This document shows positions 18,130 to 27,208 of a stretch of 64,000 bases of DNA, one piece after another. The stretch is from DATCJA01 sp963734635. Lineage in GTDB: Bacteria > Acidobacteriota > Vicinamibacteria > Vicinamibacterales > UBA2999. The translations under genes were made by a program, and so were the position numbers. Numbering within the stretch: position 1 is the first letter of the stretch; each line of letters starts with the position of its first letter. The DNA is taken from NCBI GenBank assembly GCA_963734635.1, contig CAVTIA010000013.1, positions 1 through 64,000 of the forward strand. Direction: 5' to 3'. The notes under the pieces were generated by a model, which worked only from the letters and a program-made list of their open reading frames with translations, made no database searches and was not told the DNA's origin.

Positions 18130-19575
18130 TTACCGGGAGTGGTTGATTCCCGCAAGTCTCAGCCATTGTTCGGATTCGATGCGCCGGAGCACTCGGTCGG
18201 CGACCAGGCGGTGCCCTGCCGCGTTGTAGTGGTAGTGCAGACGAAATCGAAACAGCGACAGCGGATCATCGCGCATCGCGAACGCCGGATGGAGGTCGAT
18301 GAGGGGAATGTTCCTATCTCTCACCATCTCCAATACGTGTGAGCGCTGCCGGCCCGCCACACCGAGATTCCCTCCGTCATAGCGCTCACGAGCCGGGAGG
18401 TAGACGAAGACCAGGGTGCCTCCCCATGAGCTCACCCGGTTGTTCACGTCATCGATGATGCGACGAAGCAACTCGATCAGCGAACGCTCGCGATCGGGTG
18501 GAGCGCCCCGTTCCTGACCGTCGGCACCATAGACCAGCCCCAAGGCTTCCCGCAACGAGGTCAGCTTCAGCGCTGTCAGCACCCTGCTTGGAGGTTCGTA
18601 TGCCTCGCGTCTGGCACGGCTCTCGCGGTCGACCGCGAGCTGAAGGGCGAGGTACTGGTTCAGGACTTCCTCGACCTCGCCCTTCCGCTCGCGCAGATTC
18701 TGCGTAAAGCCCTCTTCCAGATAGCGCATCAGAACGGGGTGCTTCGTCTCGTACTCCAGCTCCCCGAGACTTCCCTCGGAATAGAACCACAGGACGACTC
18801 TCGGCTGCAGCCATGACAGGTATTCGGTTGTCACCGCCAGGATCCTGAGCGGTCCGTGGCCGGCCATGCCGAGGTTGAGCGTGGCCGGGTAGTGGCGGCG
18901 CACGAGCGCGACGTAGTTCTCGTTGGAGGGGACGCAGAACCCGTGAGTCCACGAGTTGCCGACCGCGGCGATGTCGACGCGTCCCCAGAGTCCGGGCGGA
19001 TTGTGAAAGCCGTGCTCGTCGCTCTCGAACGTGCGCCACTCACCGGCGTCAATGCATGTGACCGTCGGTCGATATGGGAATCCACCCAGGGGCACTAACT
19101 GCGCACCCGCGGGTGCCGCGCTCGTCGACGCTCTGGCGGGGATTGGCGTTCCCACAAATTGAACCGCGTTGACGCCGGCCCTTCGAGCATCGGCCACCAC
19201 CTGATCTGCGTCGCGCGTCTCGACGAACCCGCCGGGCGCGACACGGTCGAGTTTCTCAAGCCGGCTGGCGCGGTCGGATCCGCGTCCAGTGAGGACGACT
19301 TCGGTCCCGAACACGACGGTGATCAACGCCAGAGTGGTCACAGCGGCCGCAACCTTGTGAGTCGGTCGCAGCCGCAGCGCAGCAAAACACACACCCGCGA
19401 GAGCCGCAGGCACCCCGAAATACCAACCAATGCCCGCAGCACTCGTAAGGCGTCGTTGACCCGTCAATCCGTACTGATAGAAGAGATACAGGAGCGCGAG
19501 GACCGAGGCCATACCGCCGACGGCCAGGACTGCATTCGCCACGCGAGTACAAAAGGTCAATCGTCGGGAGATCAT
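18130..19575 (-). CDS. SGNH/GDSL-hydrolase-like membrane protein
   Basis: A 481-residue protein with three N-terminal membrane helices (VLAVGGMASVLALLYLFYQYG; FGVPAALAGVCFAALRL; AVTTLALITVVFGTEVV) and a large extracytoplasmic domain. The domain has an SGNH-like block I, AAVGNSWTHGFCV (near residue 206), and a terminal block V, LHYHYNAAGHRLVADRVL, with the catalytic-type Asn-x2-Gly-His. The usual GDS is GNS here, with Ser retained. Proteins of this layout often act in O-acyl transfer or esterase steps on surface polysaccharides. The gene stands alone. Confidence 0.65.
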   Translation of the reverse strand: MISRRLTFCTRVANAVLAVGGMASVLALLYLFYQYGLTGQRRLTSAAGIGWYFGVPAALAGVCFAALRLRPTHKVAAAVTTLALITVVFGTEVVLTGRGSDRASRLEKLDRVAPGGFVETRDADQVVADARRAGVNAVQFVGTPIPARASTSAAPAGAQLVPLGGFPYRPTVTCIDAGEWRTFESDEHGFHNPPGLWGRVDIAAVGNSWTHGFCVPSNENYVALVRRHYPATLNLGMAGHGPLRILAVTTEYLSWLQPRVVLWFYSEGSLGELEYETKHPVLMRYLEEGFTQNLRERKGEVEEVLNQYLALQLAVDRESRARREAYEPPSRVLTALKLTSLREALGLVYGADGQERGAPPDRERSLIELLRRIIDDVNNRVSSWGGTLVFVYLPARERYDGGNLGVAGRQRSHVLEMVRDRNIPLIDLHPAFAMRDDPLSLFRFRLHYHYNAAGHRLVADRVLRRIESEQWLRLAGINHSR

Positions 19576-20025
19576 CCGCTGGCTCCGCGAGTAGCGATCA
19601 ATCGTCGCGCGGGACTCGCATGTCGCGCGGACAGCACCGCATCATACAAGATCGAGCGCGGTCAACGACTCGCGCGGCTCGGTGCGCGTGATAGTACGGG
19701 CGCTTCCATTACTTTCCATGACCCATTGCACTGCCGTGATAGGGCGTCGAGGTCAGCCTGATGGGCGGGGAGCGCGAGATTCACGGTTGAACCACGTCGG
19801 GCATACCTGATCAGTTAGCCACCGCTCGACCGAAGGCGCATGTCCCCTACATCCAGGTCGGACTAGGCGATCACCTTAACAAAGGCACATTGACTTTCGC
19901 ATTGGCTGCCCTGGTCGCTGGCCCTAATCCAGGAATTGGAGGGCGGCGCCTCCATTCGGTCTGGTTCAGCTAGGGTACCGCGATTAAGGCTCGCGCTTCG
20001 GCTCGCGACTGAGTGGGTCGAGTCT
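19576..20025. other. Intergenic region upstream of intron remnant, nothing recognised
   Basis: About 450 bases with no supportable gene. A segment CCGCTGGCTCCGCGA at 19577 onward recurs near 22329 inside the 3' end of pssA. The 5' end of the group II intron cannot be located, which fits a 5'-truncated element. Confidence 0.4.
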
Positions 20026-20876
20026 GTGTCAGCGCACTGTCTCTGGACGCGGATATCCGCGCCTACTTTGACAGCATCGATCAGACGAAGCTGCTCAAGC
20101 TGGTAAGTCTGCGAGTCTCGGATCGGCGGGTGCTGAAGCTGCTGCGGCAGTGGCTCGCCGCGGGTGTGATGGAGGAGGGCCGGTGGGCTGGCACGCCGAC
20201 GGGCACCCCGCAAGGCGGGGTGATCTCGCCGCTGCTGTCCAACATCTACCTGCATGTCCTCGACCGGCTGTGGGAGGACCGGTGTGCGCACCTGGGCACG
20301 CTGGTCCGCTACGCTGACGATTTTGTGGTGATGTGTGCCACGAAAGCGGCGGTCGAGGAAGCCCGGCAGCGGGTGAGCGCCGTGCTCACGCGTCTCGGGC
20401 TCGAGCTGCAACCGGAGAAGACGAGGCTGGTCGATCTCTCGCGCGGTCGCGAGGGCTTCGATTTCCTCGGGTGTCATCTGCGCAAGCGATTCAGCGGGCC
20501 GCTGTGGGCACGGACGCATCGCCGCGTCTATTACCTGCAGCGCTGGCCGTCCGCGCGCGCGACGGCACGGGTGCGTGCTCGCGTACGGGAGCTGACGCCT
20601 CGCCGGTGCCACGAGGAGCTCCGCAGCGTCATTGCGGACCTCAATCGGGTACTGCGGGGGTGGGGGCGTACTTTCGTACGGGCAATGCGGCGATCAAATT
20701 CGTCCAGATCGACCGCTTGTCGTGGAGCGCTTGCGCGCCTCGCTGATCAAACGGCATGGCGCGCGGCTGCGCCCCGGCCGTGTCGAGGCGTGGCATCGTC
20801 CCTTCTTCGAGGCCTTAGGACTCTGCCGGCTTAACGGAACGATTCAGTATCCGGGGACAGCACAATGCCGCACTTA
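20026..20876 (+). pseudogene. Group II intron reverse transcriptase/maturase, truncated and frameshifted
   Basis: Similarity begins at LDADIRAYFDSIDQ (RT domain 2-3), so domains 0-1 are lost. GTPQGGVISPLLSNIYLH and the active-site RYADDFV (YADD at 20310-20321) are intact. Near 20660 the frame changes after VLRGWG to give YFRTGNAAIKFVQIDR in frame 2. A second shift near 20715 leads to VVERLRASLIKRHG and ends LNGTIQYPGTAQCRT in frame 1, the maturase C-terminus. Two frameshifts plus truncation mark it as dead. Confidence 0.8.
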
Positions 20877-20940
20877 ACAGGGTCACCGGGAAGCCGTGTG
20901 CGGGAAATCCGCACGCACGGTTTGATGGGGGGTGCTATGT
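20026..20940 (+). mobile_element. Truncated group II intron
   Basis: The element contains the C-terminal two-thirds of a reverse transcriptase/maturase gene (20034-20876) followed by a typical bacterial domain V at about 20890-20924: AAGCCGTGTGCG-GGAAA-TCCGCACGCACGG hairpin with the AGC triad at 20892-20894. Domains I-III and the start of the protein are missing, so it cannot splice or move by itself. The 3' boundary is estimated from the sequence after domain V. Confidence 0.75.
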
Positions 20941-21062
20941 CCGATGCGGCGTCGCCGGCGGAATCGGCTGGCATCTACCCGAACCAACCCAGCCATCGAT
21001 GGCGCTGACCCCCGGCGGTCGCATCGATGGGAAGTCGGCGACCGTTGCGCAGATGAAGGCCC

Positions 21063-21842
21063 TCAGTACCAGCCTCGGATTCGATAGTAGGCGATGCCCA
21101 GATACTCGTGCGCCGCGTCGGAGAAATCGAGCAACGACCGCGGAGTGGGCAGCAGTCTCTCTAACGCTCGGTACCACGCCGCCGGTGGGTCATTGGTGAC
21201 GCGGAAGTCCGTCGGAGCGGGGACGAAGCCGACGGCTGGGCACATCCTTCGAAAGCTCCCGATCGAGCGCGGCATGTGCAGTGCGCTGGTCACAAGCAGG
21301 ACTGAGCGGATGCCACGGTTTTCGAAGATTGGGCACAAGTTCCTGGCGTGCTGCGCAGTGTTGGCGGAGCCGCCCTCCGTCACGATGGCCGTCGGCGGTA
21401 CCATCAGCGAGACGAGCAGTTCGGCCATGTCCTCCGCAGCGGGGCGCCTCGCGATTGCGCCAGTAGCGACGCCGCCAGTGCAGATGATCGATCGCGCTTT
21501 CCCTTGACGGAACAACGTCGCCGCGTACAACACGCGATCGCCGGCGTCCGCGATCTCGACGGTTGGCCGCGGCGGCGCATGCTCCAGCACTCCTCCGCTG
21601 AGGACGACGATGGCGTCGGCGTTCGGAAGCGGCTGTGGCGCAGGATACTGTTGTTCGAGACGCCGCAGTAACGCGTCGTTTACCCATGCGTTCCCGCAGA
21701 TCAGAAGGACAGCGAGCGCTGCGGCTTCGCAGGTGCGCCGCAACGCGGGCCTCCGACCCGACACGACGGCTGCACCCATCAGAACGAGTGCCACCGACGT
21801 GGGGTAGAGAAGCTTCAGAAGGACGCTGTACAGGGAGGCCAC
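21063..21842 (-). CDS. DUF218 (YdcF/SanA/ElyC) family membrane protein
   Basis: A 259-residue protein starting at GTG 21842, with AAGGG upstream. Two membrane helices (LLKLLYPTSVALVLMGAAVV; CEAAALAVLLICGNAWV) precede a DUF218 domain: DAIVVLSGGVLEHA, RSIICTGGVATG, EGGSANTAQHARN and VLLVTSALHMPRSIGSFRR are the standard conserved blocks. ElyC and SanA relatives influence peptidoglycan or envelope carbohydrate metabolism; the exact reaction is unknown. No operon partners. Confidence 0.85.
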   Translation of the reverse strand: MASLYSVLLKLLYPTSVALVLMGAAVVSGRRPALRRTCEAAALAVLLICGNAWVNDALLRRLEQQYPAPQPLPNADAIVVLSGGVLEHAPPRPTVEIADAGDRVLYAATLFRQGKARSIICTGGVATGAIARRPAAEDMAELLVSLMVPPTAIVTEGGSANTAQHARNLCPIFENRGIRSVLLVTSALHMPRSIGSFRRMCPAVGFVPAPTDFRVTNDPPAAWYRALERLLPTPRSLLDFSDAAHEYLGIAYYRIRGWY

Positions 21843-21889
21843 ATTGATTACCCTTTCCCTTCTATGCCCGAAGACGGTGTGCTGGCAGA

Positions 21890-22033
21890 ATGTTGAGAAT
21901 GATGCACTGGGCCGCGGGCGTGCCGTCGAGGATAACGCTTCTGTTCGTCCTCGGAGGTACCGAGGTGGTCAAACCCAGCACTGATTTTCGACCCTGGTTC
22001 GAAGAGTTGAAGCAGCGCGTACCGACGAACTGA
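21890..22033 (+). CDS. Possible small protein, 47 residues
   Basis: ATG 21890 reads MLRMMHWAAGVPSR and ends FRPWFEELKQRVPTN. The composition is protein-like and the stop is followed 25 bases later by another small gene, but no ribosome-binding site precedes it and no family is recognised. It might be the tail of a lost gene. Confidence 0.28.
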   Translation: MLRMMHWAAGVPSRITLLFVLGGTEVVKPSTDFRPWFEELKQRVPTN

Positions 22034-22057
22034 AGCCTGTGACTCTTTGGAGAATTG

Positions 22058-22258
22058 ATGAGACTCACCAAAACAGCTCTTGCCGTCGAGATCGTGGCTG
22101 TGTTGGGTCTCTTCGTTGGAGTGGAGTGGTTGGCGCACGTCCTGACCAACACAAGAGAAAATTTCGTGTTTGCTTTGCTGTTCTGGGGAGTCTATTTGGC
22201 TATTCGCCTGGCCACTTCCGCGAGAAAGCGGACCGCCGGATCAGACCGCAATCCCTGA
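22058..22258 (+). CDS. Small two-helix membrane protein
   Basis: A 66-residue ORF from ATG 22058 with GGAG seven bases upstream. Two hydrophobic segments (ALAVEIVAVLGLFVGVEWLA; FVFALLFWGVYLAIRLA) predict two membrane helices with a basic C-terminus (SARKRTAG). No family is recognised. It is convergent with pssA. Confidence 0.6.
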   Translation: MRLTKTALAVEIVAVLGLFVGVEWLAHVLTNTRENFVFALLFWGVYLAIRLATSARKRTAGSDRNP

Positions 22259-22295
22259 AAATCGTGTTGTGCATTTTGTGGGAACGTAAGAGATT

Positions 22296-22814
22296 CTACG
22301 CGGCAACGCCGACGATTCCGGTCGATGAGCCGCTGGCTCCGCGACGAGTGCTTGAACTCGTTGGAACGGGTGCGCCCTCAAAGTGCTTCACCTTGCCGGT
22401 ATCCGCGTCGGCGAGGGCTTCCGCGGTGACATTGAAGCGCGCGAGTCGGCTAACGCCGCAGACGACGAAGTAGGTGAGGAGCAGCATGTCCCAACCGCCG
22501 CGGAGTCCCAGCGTGAACCCCAAGATGGCGGGTGCAACGTCGAACGATATGACGTCCGCAAGAGAATCGAGATCGGCGCCGAGACGCGACTGGCGCGCGT
22601 GATTCAGGCGGGCGACGTAACCATCCAGTACGTCGCAGACGAGAGCGGCAGGTATGAGCACGAATGCGCTCCAGAGAAATCGCCGCTCGCTCGTTGCCAC
22701 ATAGTCCAGACAGAGAAAAATAGAGATCGTCCCGCATACGGCGTTGCCGATCGTGAGCAGATCTGCCGCCGCGTACGAGCGCAGCATCGAAAGATGCCGC
22801 CCGGTTGAGACCAT
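22296..22814 (-). CDS. pssA: CDP-diacylglycerol-serine O-phosphatidyltransferase, C-terminus truncated
   Basis: A CDP-alcohol phosphatidyltransferase of the PssA type with signature DG-x2-AR-x9-G-x3-D-x3-D (DGYVARLNHARQSRLGADLD), the Mg-binding active site, then VCGVSRLARFNVT and HFEGAPVPTS. After this last block, PssA proteins normally continue with two more helices; here 21 low-complexity residues (STRRGASGSSTG) lead to a stop. The 3' end overlaps a segment (22329-22343) that recurs between genes at 19577, suggesting that a repeat or rearrangement cut the gene. ATG 22814 starts one base after the stop of the small gene upstream. It would make phosphatidylserine from CDP-DAG and serine, if active. 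Confidence 0.75.
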   Translation of the reverse strand: MVSTGRHLSMLRSYAAADLLTIGNAVCGTISIFLCLDYVATSERRFLWSAFVLIPAALVCDVLDGYVARLNHARQSRLGADLDSLADVISFDVAPAILGFTLGLRGGWDMLLLTYFVVCGVSRLARFNVTAEALADADTGKVKHFEGAPVPTSSSTRRGASGSSTGIVGVAA

Positions 22815-22815
22815 G

Positions 22816-23064
22816 TCAGCGGACGACGCGTTTGTCCTTGATGAAGTCGCGTCCGCGTATCGCTTCAAACGCGTTCTTCACCGCACCTACTCCGGGCATG
22901 ACATCAAGTGCAGTGTCGAGCGCGCCGCCGATGAGGCCCTTCCGCCGAATCGCGGTGCCAATGGCGGCGATGGCGACGAGCGCGCCGATCCACGGCATCG
23001 AGCGTGAGAGACGCCGCACCAGACGGCCCCGTGTGTATTGCGATACCTGCCTCATGATTGCCAT
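22816..23064 (-). CDS. Small membrane protein upstream of pssA
   Basis: An 82-residue ORF (ATG 23064, or 23055) reading MRQVSQYTRGRLVRRLSRS then a helix WIGALVAIAAIGTAI and ALDVMPGVGAVKNAFE. The stop is one base from the pssA start, so they are translated together. In the present sequence its frame is continuous with the upstream broken oxygenase gene, giving one long ORF to 23727, but the sequence character changes at the internal ATG. Function unknown. Confidence 0.5.
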   Translation of the reverse strand: MAIMRQVSQYTRGRLVRRLSRSMPWIGALVAIAAIGTAIRRKGLIGGALDTALDVMPGVGAVKNAFEAIRGRDFIKDKRVVR

Positions 23065-23276
23065 GCAGGTCGGGGCGAGCAAAGTGTGTTCCGCAGCCTG
23101 AGGACGTTGAGGCAGGTCGGCGCGTTGTGAAACACGTCGTCGCGAGGGTGGAAGCTCGACCGGTCGCGGCACTCTACTCGAACCCGGCTCAGCGATTCGA
23201 GCGTAATGAATTGCGACCCAATCTACTGTCCGCTCCCGAAACGCTGGCTCGCCGGTCTGGTGTCGCCGCTCCGCGT

Positions 23277-23945
23277 CGACCAGCCGCTGCGGACCGAGCT
23301 CGGCGATGCGATACCCGTCCGGATGTGTCCGGTTCGGGCTGTCGGTGAAAAAGTGCGGCTCGCGGCGTGGCGGCAGCCAACGCACCACGCCGCCGCGCAG
23401 CTTGAGCGCGCCCCTCAGCAGGGGTCTCGTCAACGGCAGTGGTCTGGGAAACCCAAATGCCGCGATGGTCTCGTCGTCGAACATGGCGTAGATGGCATAT
23501 CGCACCAATGGTGTGAGCACGGCGGGAAACCACGACGCGAAGAGATCGCGCGTGGCCGATCCAACGCGCTGGTTCGACGCGGCGAAACGACAGTGCTCGC
23601 GCTCGTATGCGCGGCTCCACGCGTCGAAGGCCTCGTAAGATTCCGGAATGTTGCGAATGCCCATCCGCGTGCCGACCGCGCGCCAGAAATAGTAGTAGCC
23701 GAGCCGCGCCCCCGCTCGTATCCCCACTTGCAGATCTCGGCGAGGAGCAGCGACGTGTCATGGTAGCGGCGCTGGGAATCATGATGAAACTCGCCGGTGC
23801 GGTCGAGCAGGGCGGAGATGCTGGGGACACAGAACGTGCGAAACAGCGCGATTTCCAGCGCCCGAACATGCCACCCGAGGCTGACGTCGGTCGCCAACCT
23901 CGGCTCCTTCCCGGCGTTCGCTCCACCGTCAACAGGGTTCAACAA
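23277..23945 (-). pseudogene. MpaB/DUF2236-type oxygenase, internally deleted
   Basis: The N-terminal part is in one frame (about 23945-23720: VRALEIALFRTFCVPSISAL, RTGEFHHDSQRRYHDTSLLL) and the C-terminal part in another (about 23725-23277: GYYYFWRAVGTRMGIRNIPES, then FPRPLPLTRPLLRGALKLR and DGYRIAELGP). Between KWGYE and RLGYYYF, roughly 50-60 residues that the family normally has, including its Arg/His-rich haem-site region, are missing, and the frame is shifted. The family includes rubber oxygenase and fungal MpaB. The stop codon at the end is also lost, so the frame runs on into the next gene. Confidence 0.6.
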
Positions 23946-24177
23946 TTTCCCCTCGGAATAGCCCGCACTTTCGCCCCTGATTAGCGGCTGTTCTGGACCG
24001 CCGGTCCGGGGTTCATCAATCCAAAGGCCCTGATCCGGCCTATCGTCCCTAATTCGGCCTATCGTCCCGCGAAGCGATCCTCTCACCAGGATTCATTCTC
24101 TGTGGCTCTGTGCGTCTGTAGCGCTGTTCTCTCTGATCTCAATTTCCTCAGTGTCTTCTTCTGCGGTATGGTGGTTC

Positions 24178-25263
24178 ATGCCGCAACCTCCAGAGAAATC
24201 ACGCACCGCAAGGGTTGGCTCGAACGTCAAAGCACACGACGCGCTGGTGGCGCACGACGCGCGAGCGGCTGAGGCGCGGATTAAGCCGCTGGTTCAACTG
24301 CACAAGGCGACCACACGCGCCCGCAAGGCATTTCTGACAAAGAGCGTTCGTCGCGTTGCCGACGACGTCGCGACATCCAGCCGCAACACGTTCAACCGGG
24401 CGCTGCTGAAAGCCAGGGGCGACGGCGCCGCAATTGTTCGAGCCCGTCGCAAGGCCCGCACCGCCAATAACCGGGCGCTGGCGGAGAAGATTCCAGGCGT
24501 TGCGGCGTTTCGCGCCGCACAGATCGCGAATGCGGATGTGTACCAGAAATCGATCGCCCAGCAGCGTGCGGCCGCCTTTGATAGCCACGTTGATCTCGGC
24601 CCGGGCGCGGTGGTAAGCGATACCGTTGACTTTCAAGTCTTCGAAGCGCCCTATCCGCGCTTCGACGTTGCGACGCCAGGCGTCGGCGGCGTGGTGAAGG
24701 TCGATGGCACCTTTGCCGATCGCAGGCTTGGCATCGTTCTGAACCAGGTGCGAATCAACTGGGACAGCCACGAACCGCTCATCGCGGCGGGGTTCGACGT
24801 CCTCTTTCTCTCGTCGAGTACCGCGATCGGCGTGGACTACACGGTGCCGCAGTCGGGGCGGCTCTCGTGTTCGGCCGTTGTCCAGAACATCTACAACTAC
24901 GTCACCTTCTCACTGAGCGACAACTGGGGCTTTTCCGATGGCGAGATCCGTTTCCGGATTCTGCTCTTCATCCGGATCATCCGCGGCAGCCAGGTGATCG
25001 CGTTCGACCGGTTGATTTTCGAGAACGGACTGATCGCGCTGCACGGGACCAACATGCACGGCGAGTCATTCGACGACATTGAGATGTCTACGCCGTACAC
25101 GCTCAGTGCGAAAACTGCGGAGACGTTCGCAGCAGGTGAGAGTGTTCAGCTGCTCATCGGCTCCCGCTTCGAGATCAGCGGCCAGCTGAACGACATGCAG
25201 GCGCGCGTGAACGGCACGATCGGCTGGCAGGTGACGAGCATCTCGGCGCGCACGAGGCCCTGA
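24178..25263 (+). CDS. Uncharacterised protein, helical N-terminus and beta-rich C-terminus
   Basis: A 361-residue protein from ATG 24178 (a GTG at 24151 is the alternative). Residues 1-130 are rich in Ala, Arg and Lys with long predicted helices (RARKAFLTKSVRRVADDVAT); residues 140-360 alternate hydrophobic and polar residues as in a beta sandwich (VVKVDGTFADRRLGIVLNQV, GRLSCSAVVQNIYNYVTFSL). No signal peptide, membrane helix or catalytic motif is evident. I do not recognise a family. It stands alone, with no obvious partner genes. Confidence 0.6.
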   Translation: MPQPPEKSRTARVGSNVKAHDALVAHDARAAEARIKPLVQLHKATTRARKAFLTKSVRRVADDVATSSRNTFNRALLKARGDGAAIVRARRKARTANNRALAEKIPGVAAFRAAQIANADVYQKSIAQQRAAAFDSHVDLGPGAVVSDTVDFQVFEAPYPRFDVATPGVGGVVKVDGTFADRRLGIVLNQVRINWDSHEPLIAAGFDVLFLSSSTAIGVDYTVPQSGRLSCSAVVQNIYNYVTFSLSDNWGFSDGEIRFRILLFIRIIRGSQVIAFDRLIFENGLIALHGTNMHGESFDDIEMSTPYTLSAKTAETFAAGESVQLLIGSRFEISGQLNDMQARVNGTIGWQVTSISARTRP

Positions 25264-25276
25264 AAGGTTTCTCGAA

Positions 25277-25450
25277 TTACGTCCTACGAGCTTTGAGGAC
25301 TTCCAGCGCCATCGGAATCAGTGAGACGGCGACGATGCCGATGGGGACGAGCGAGAAGTTAGTACCGCTCCCGGTCAGGCCCGATGGTGCAAATCGATAC
25401 TCGTCATCATCGGCGTGATGCTCCTCTTGAGATGAGGGATCCAGTCCCAC
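25277..25450 (-). CDS. Possible small tail-anchored protein
   Basis: From GTG 25450, 57 residues: an acidic start (SSQEEHHADDDEYRF), a Gly/Ser linker, one hydrophobic segment (FSLVPIGIVAVSLIPMAL) and a basic end (EVLKARRT). This resembles a surface-sorting or tail-anchor layout. There is no ribosome-binding site, and the frame runs on upstream into the promoter of the quinoprotein gene, so it may be chance. Confidence 0.25.
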   Translation of the reverse strand: MGLDPSSQEEHHADDDEYRFAPSGLTGSGTNFSLVPIGIVAVSLIPMALEVLKARRT

Positions 25451-25526
25451 GAACAAGATCTTCGCTGCCTTGTAGCACCGCGAGTGGGCACAGTAAGATA
25501 CCGGGCCGATTAACGGAGAGACTGAC

Positions 25527-27182
25527 ATGAAGCGATTCTGGCTGGCCGCATCGTTGCTCGTCGTGTGCGCCGCGTCAGCACTGGCCCAGACGACCGACGA
25601 GCTCGTCAATGACGGCAAGAGTGCGGACAACGTGACGACGCAAAGCATGGGCTATGCGCGACAGAGCTACAGTCCGCTCAAGCAAATCAATGCGGCGAAC
25701 GTGAAGCGCCTCGTGCCGATCTGGACCACGAGTGTGATGAACGACATGGGCGAGCTAGCCTCGCCGACGGTGTACAACGGCGTCATGTACGTCATCAACG
25801 GCAAGTGGACTTTCGCACTCGATGTTCAAACAGGAAGGCAGATCTGGCGCACGCCGGTCGTGCTCGAAGAAGGTACGGTCGGCGCACCGATCACCAGGGG
25901 TGCCGCGACGATCTACAACGGCAAGCTGTTCCGTGTGACCTACGACAATCACCTGATCGCGCTCGACATGAAGACGGGCGTGGAAGTCTGGAATCAGAAA
26001 TTCGCGGATAAGAAGGAAGGCTACTACGCCACCGGCGCGCCGATCGTCGCGAACGGTGTCCTGATCTCGGGAATGGCTGGTGGCGAGCGAACGACGCGCG
26101 GATTCCTCGACGGGTGGGATCCTGACACGGGGAAGAAGCTGTGGCGGCGCTACACGATTCCCGCGCCAGGCGAGGCGGGATCGGAGACGTGGCCGAAGAA
26201 CAGCGATGCATGGATGTACGGCGGAGGTCCCACGTGGCGCTCGGGTTCCTACGATCCGCAGCTCGATCTTGTTTACTGGGGCACGGGCAATGCCGAGCCC
26301 TACGATCCACATCCGCGCGAGGGTCTCGACAGCCTGTTCACATCGACAGTGCTGGCGATTCGGCCGAAGACCGGTGAGATCGTCTGCTACTTCCAGTACA
26401 CACCGAACGACGTGTACGACGTGGACGGGACCGACGAAAGCGTGCTCGCCGATATTCAGGTCGGCAGCCGTCTTCGCAAGGTGATGATTCAGGCGAACAA
26501 GAACGGATTCCTGTACGTGCTGGATCGGACCGATTGCTCGCTGATCGCGGCGAACCCGTACGTCAAAGTGAACTGGGCCACGCACGTCGACCTGAAGACG
26601 GGCCGGCCGGTATTGACCGATGTCTACAAGCGATTTTTCGCCGGCGAAGAAGTCGAGATCTGGCCATCGCGCGGCACCAACGCCGTACCGATCGCATTCG
26701 ATCCGAACACCGGGCTCATCTACGCGAGCACGTGGGACGTGGCACGCATCCAGAAGATCGCGCCGAAGAGGGAGCAGGTGCTGGGCGCCGACTCCACGGG
26801 TGTGACCTCCAGGATTCCCGACGTCCGTCCTGGCGATGTGCTCGGTCACTTCGCCGCGATCAATCCGCTGACCGGTCAGAAGAAATGGGAGATTCCGCTG
26901 ACAGACTTGCCTGGTTCCGCGGGGATGCTGGCCACAGGTGGCGGCCTCGTGTTCACGGGGAAGCTGACGGGGGAGTTCGTGGCACTCGACACCGCGACGG
27001 GCAAGACGCTGTGGCAGTTCCAGACGGGTTCGAGTATCAACTCGACGGCGATCACGTACACCCATAATGGCAGGCAGTACGTGACGATCGCGTCGGGCCG
27101 CGGCGGCGTGCTCGCGAACCGCTATGCCGGTGCGAAGGTGCCCTCCGGCGGTTCAGTCTGGACCTTTGCGTTGACGCCGTAG
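25527..27182 (+). CDS. PQQ-dependent alcohol dehydrogenase with lanthanide-type Asp pair
   Basis: A 551-residue periplasmic quinoprotein with signal peptide (MKRFWLAASLLVVCAASALA, cleaved before QT) and eight-bladed propeller repeats. Residues D298 and D300 in TPNDVYDVDG correspond to the catalytic Asp and the extra Asp two residues on that marks XoxF/ExaF-type, lanthanide-binding enzymes; calcium enzymes have Ala or Ser there. N255 (WGTGNAEPYDP) matches another metal ligand. The vicinal Cys-Cys of methanol dehydrogenases is absent. ATG 25527 has GGAG 11 bases upstream. No cytochrome or PQQ synthesis gene is adjacent. Substrate is an alcohol, identity unknown. Confidence 0.85.
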   Translation: MKRFWLAASLLVVCAASALAQTTDELVNDGKSADNVTTQSMGYARQSYSPLKQINAANVKRLVPIWTTSVMNDMGELASPTVYNGVMYVINGKWTFALDVQTGRQIWRTPVVLEEGTVGAPITRGAATIYNGKLFRVTYDNHLIALDMKTGVEVWNQKFADKKEGYYATGAPIVANGVLISGMAGGERTTRGFLDGWDPDTGKKLWRRYTIPAPGEAGSETWPKNSDAWMYGGGPTWRSGSYDPQLDLVYWGTGNAEPYDPHPREGLDSLFTSTVLAIRPKTGEIVCYFQYTPNDVYDVDGTDESVLADIQVGSRLRKVMIQANKNGFLYVLDRTDCSLIAANPYVKVNWATHVDLKTGRPVLTDVYKRFFAGEEVEIWPSRGTNAVPIAFDPNTGLIYASTWDVARIQKIAPKREQVLGADSTGVTSRIPDVRPGDVLGHFAAINPLTGQKKWEIPLTDLPGSAGMLATGGGLVFTGKLTGEFVALDTATGKTLWQFQTGSSINSTAITYTHNGRQYVTIASGRGGVLANRYAGAKVPSGGSVWTFALTP

Positions 27183-27208
27183 CCTCGGGCGCTACGCCAA
27201 GAAAGAAT

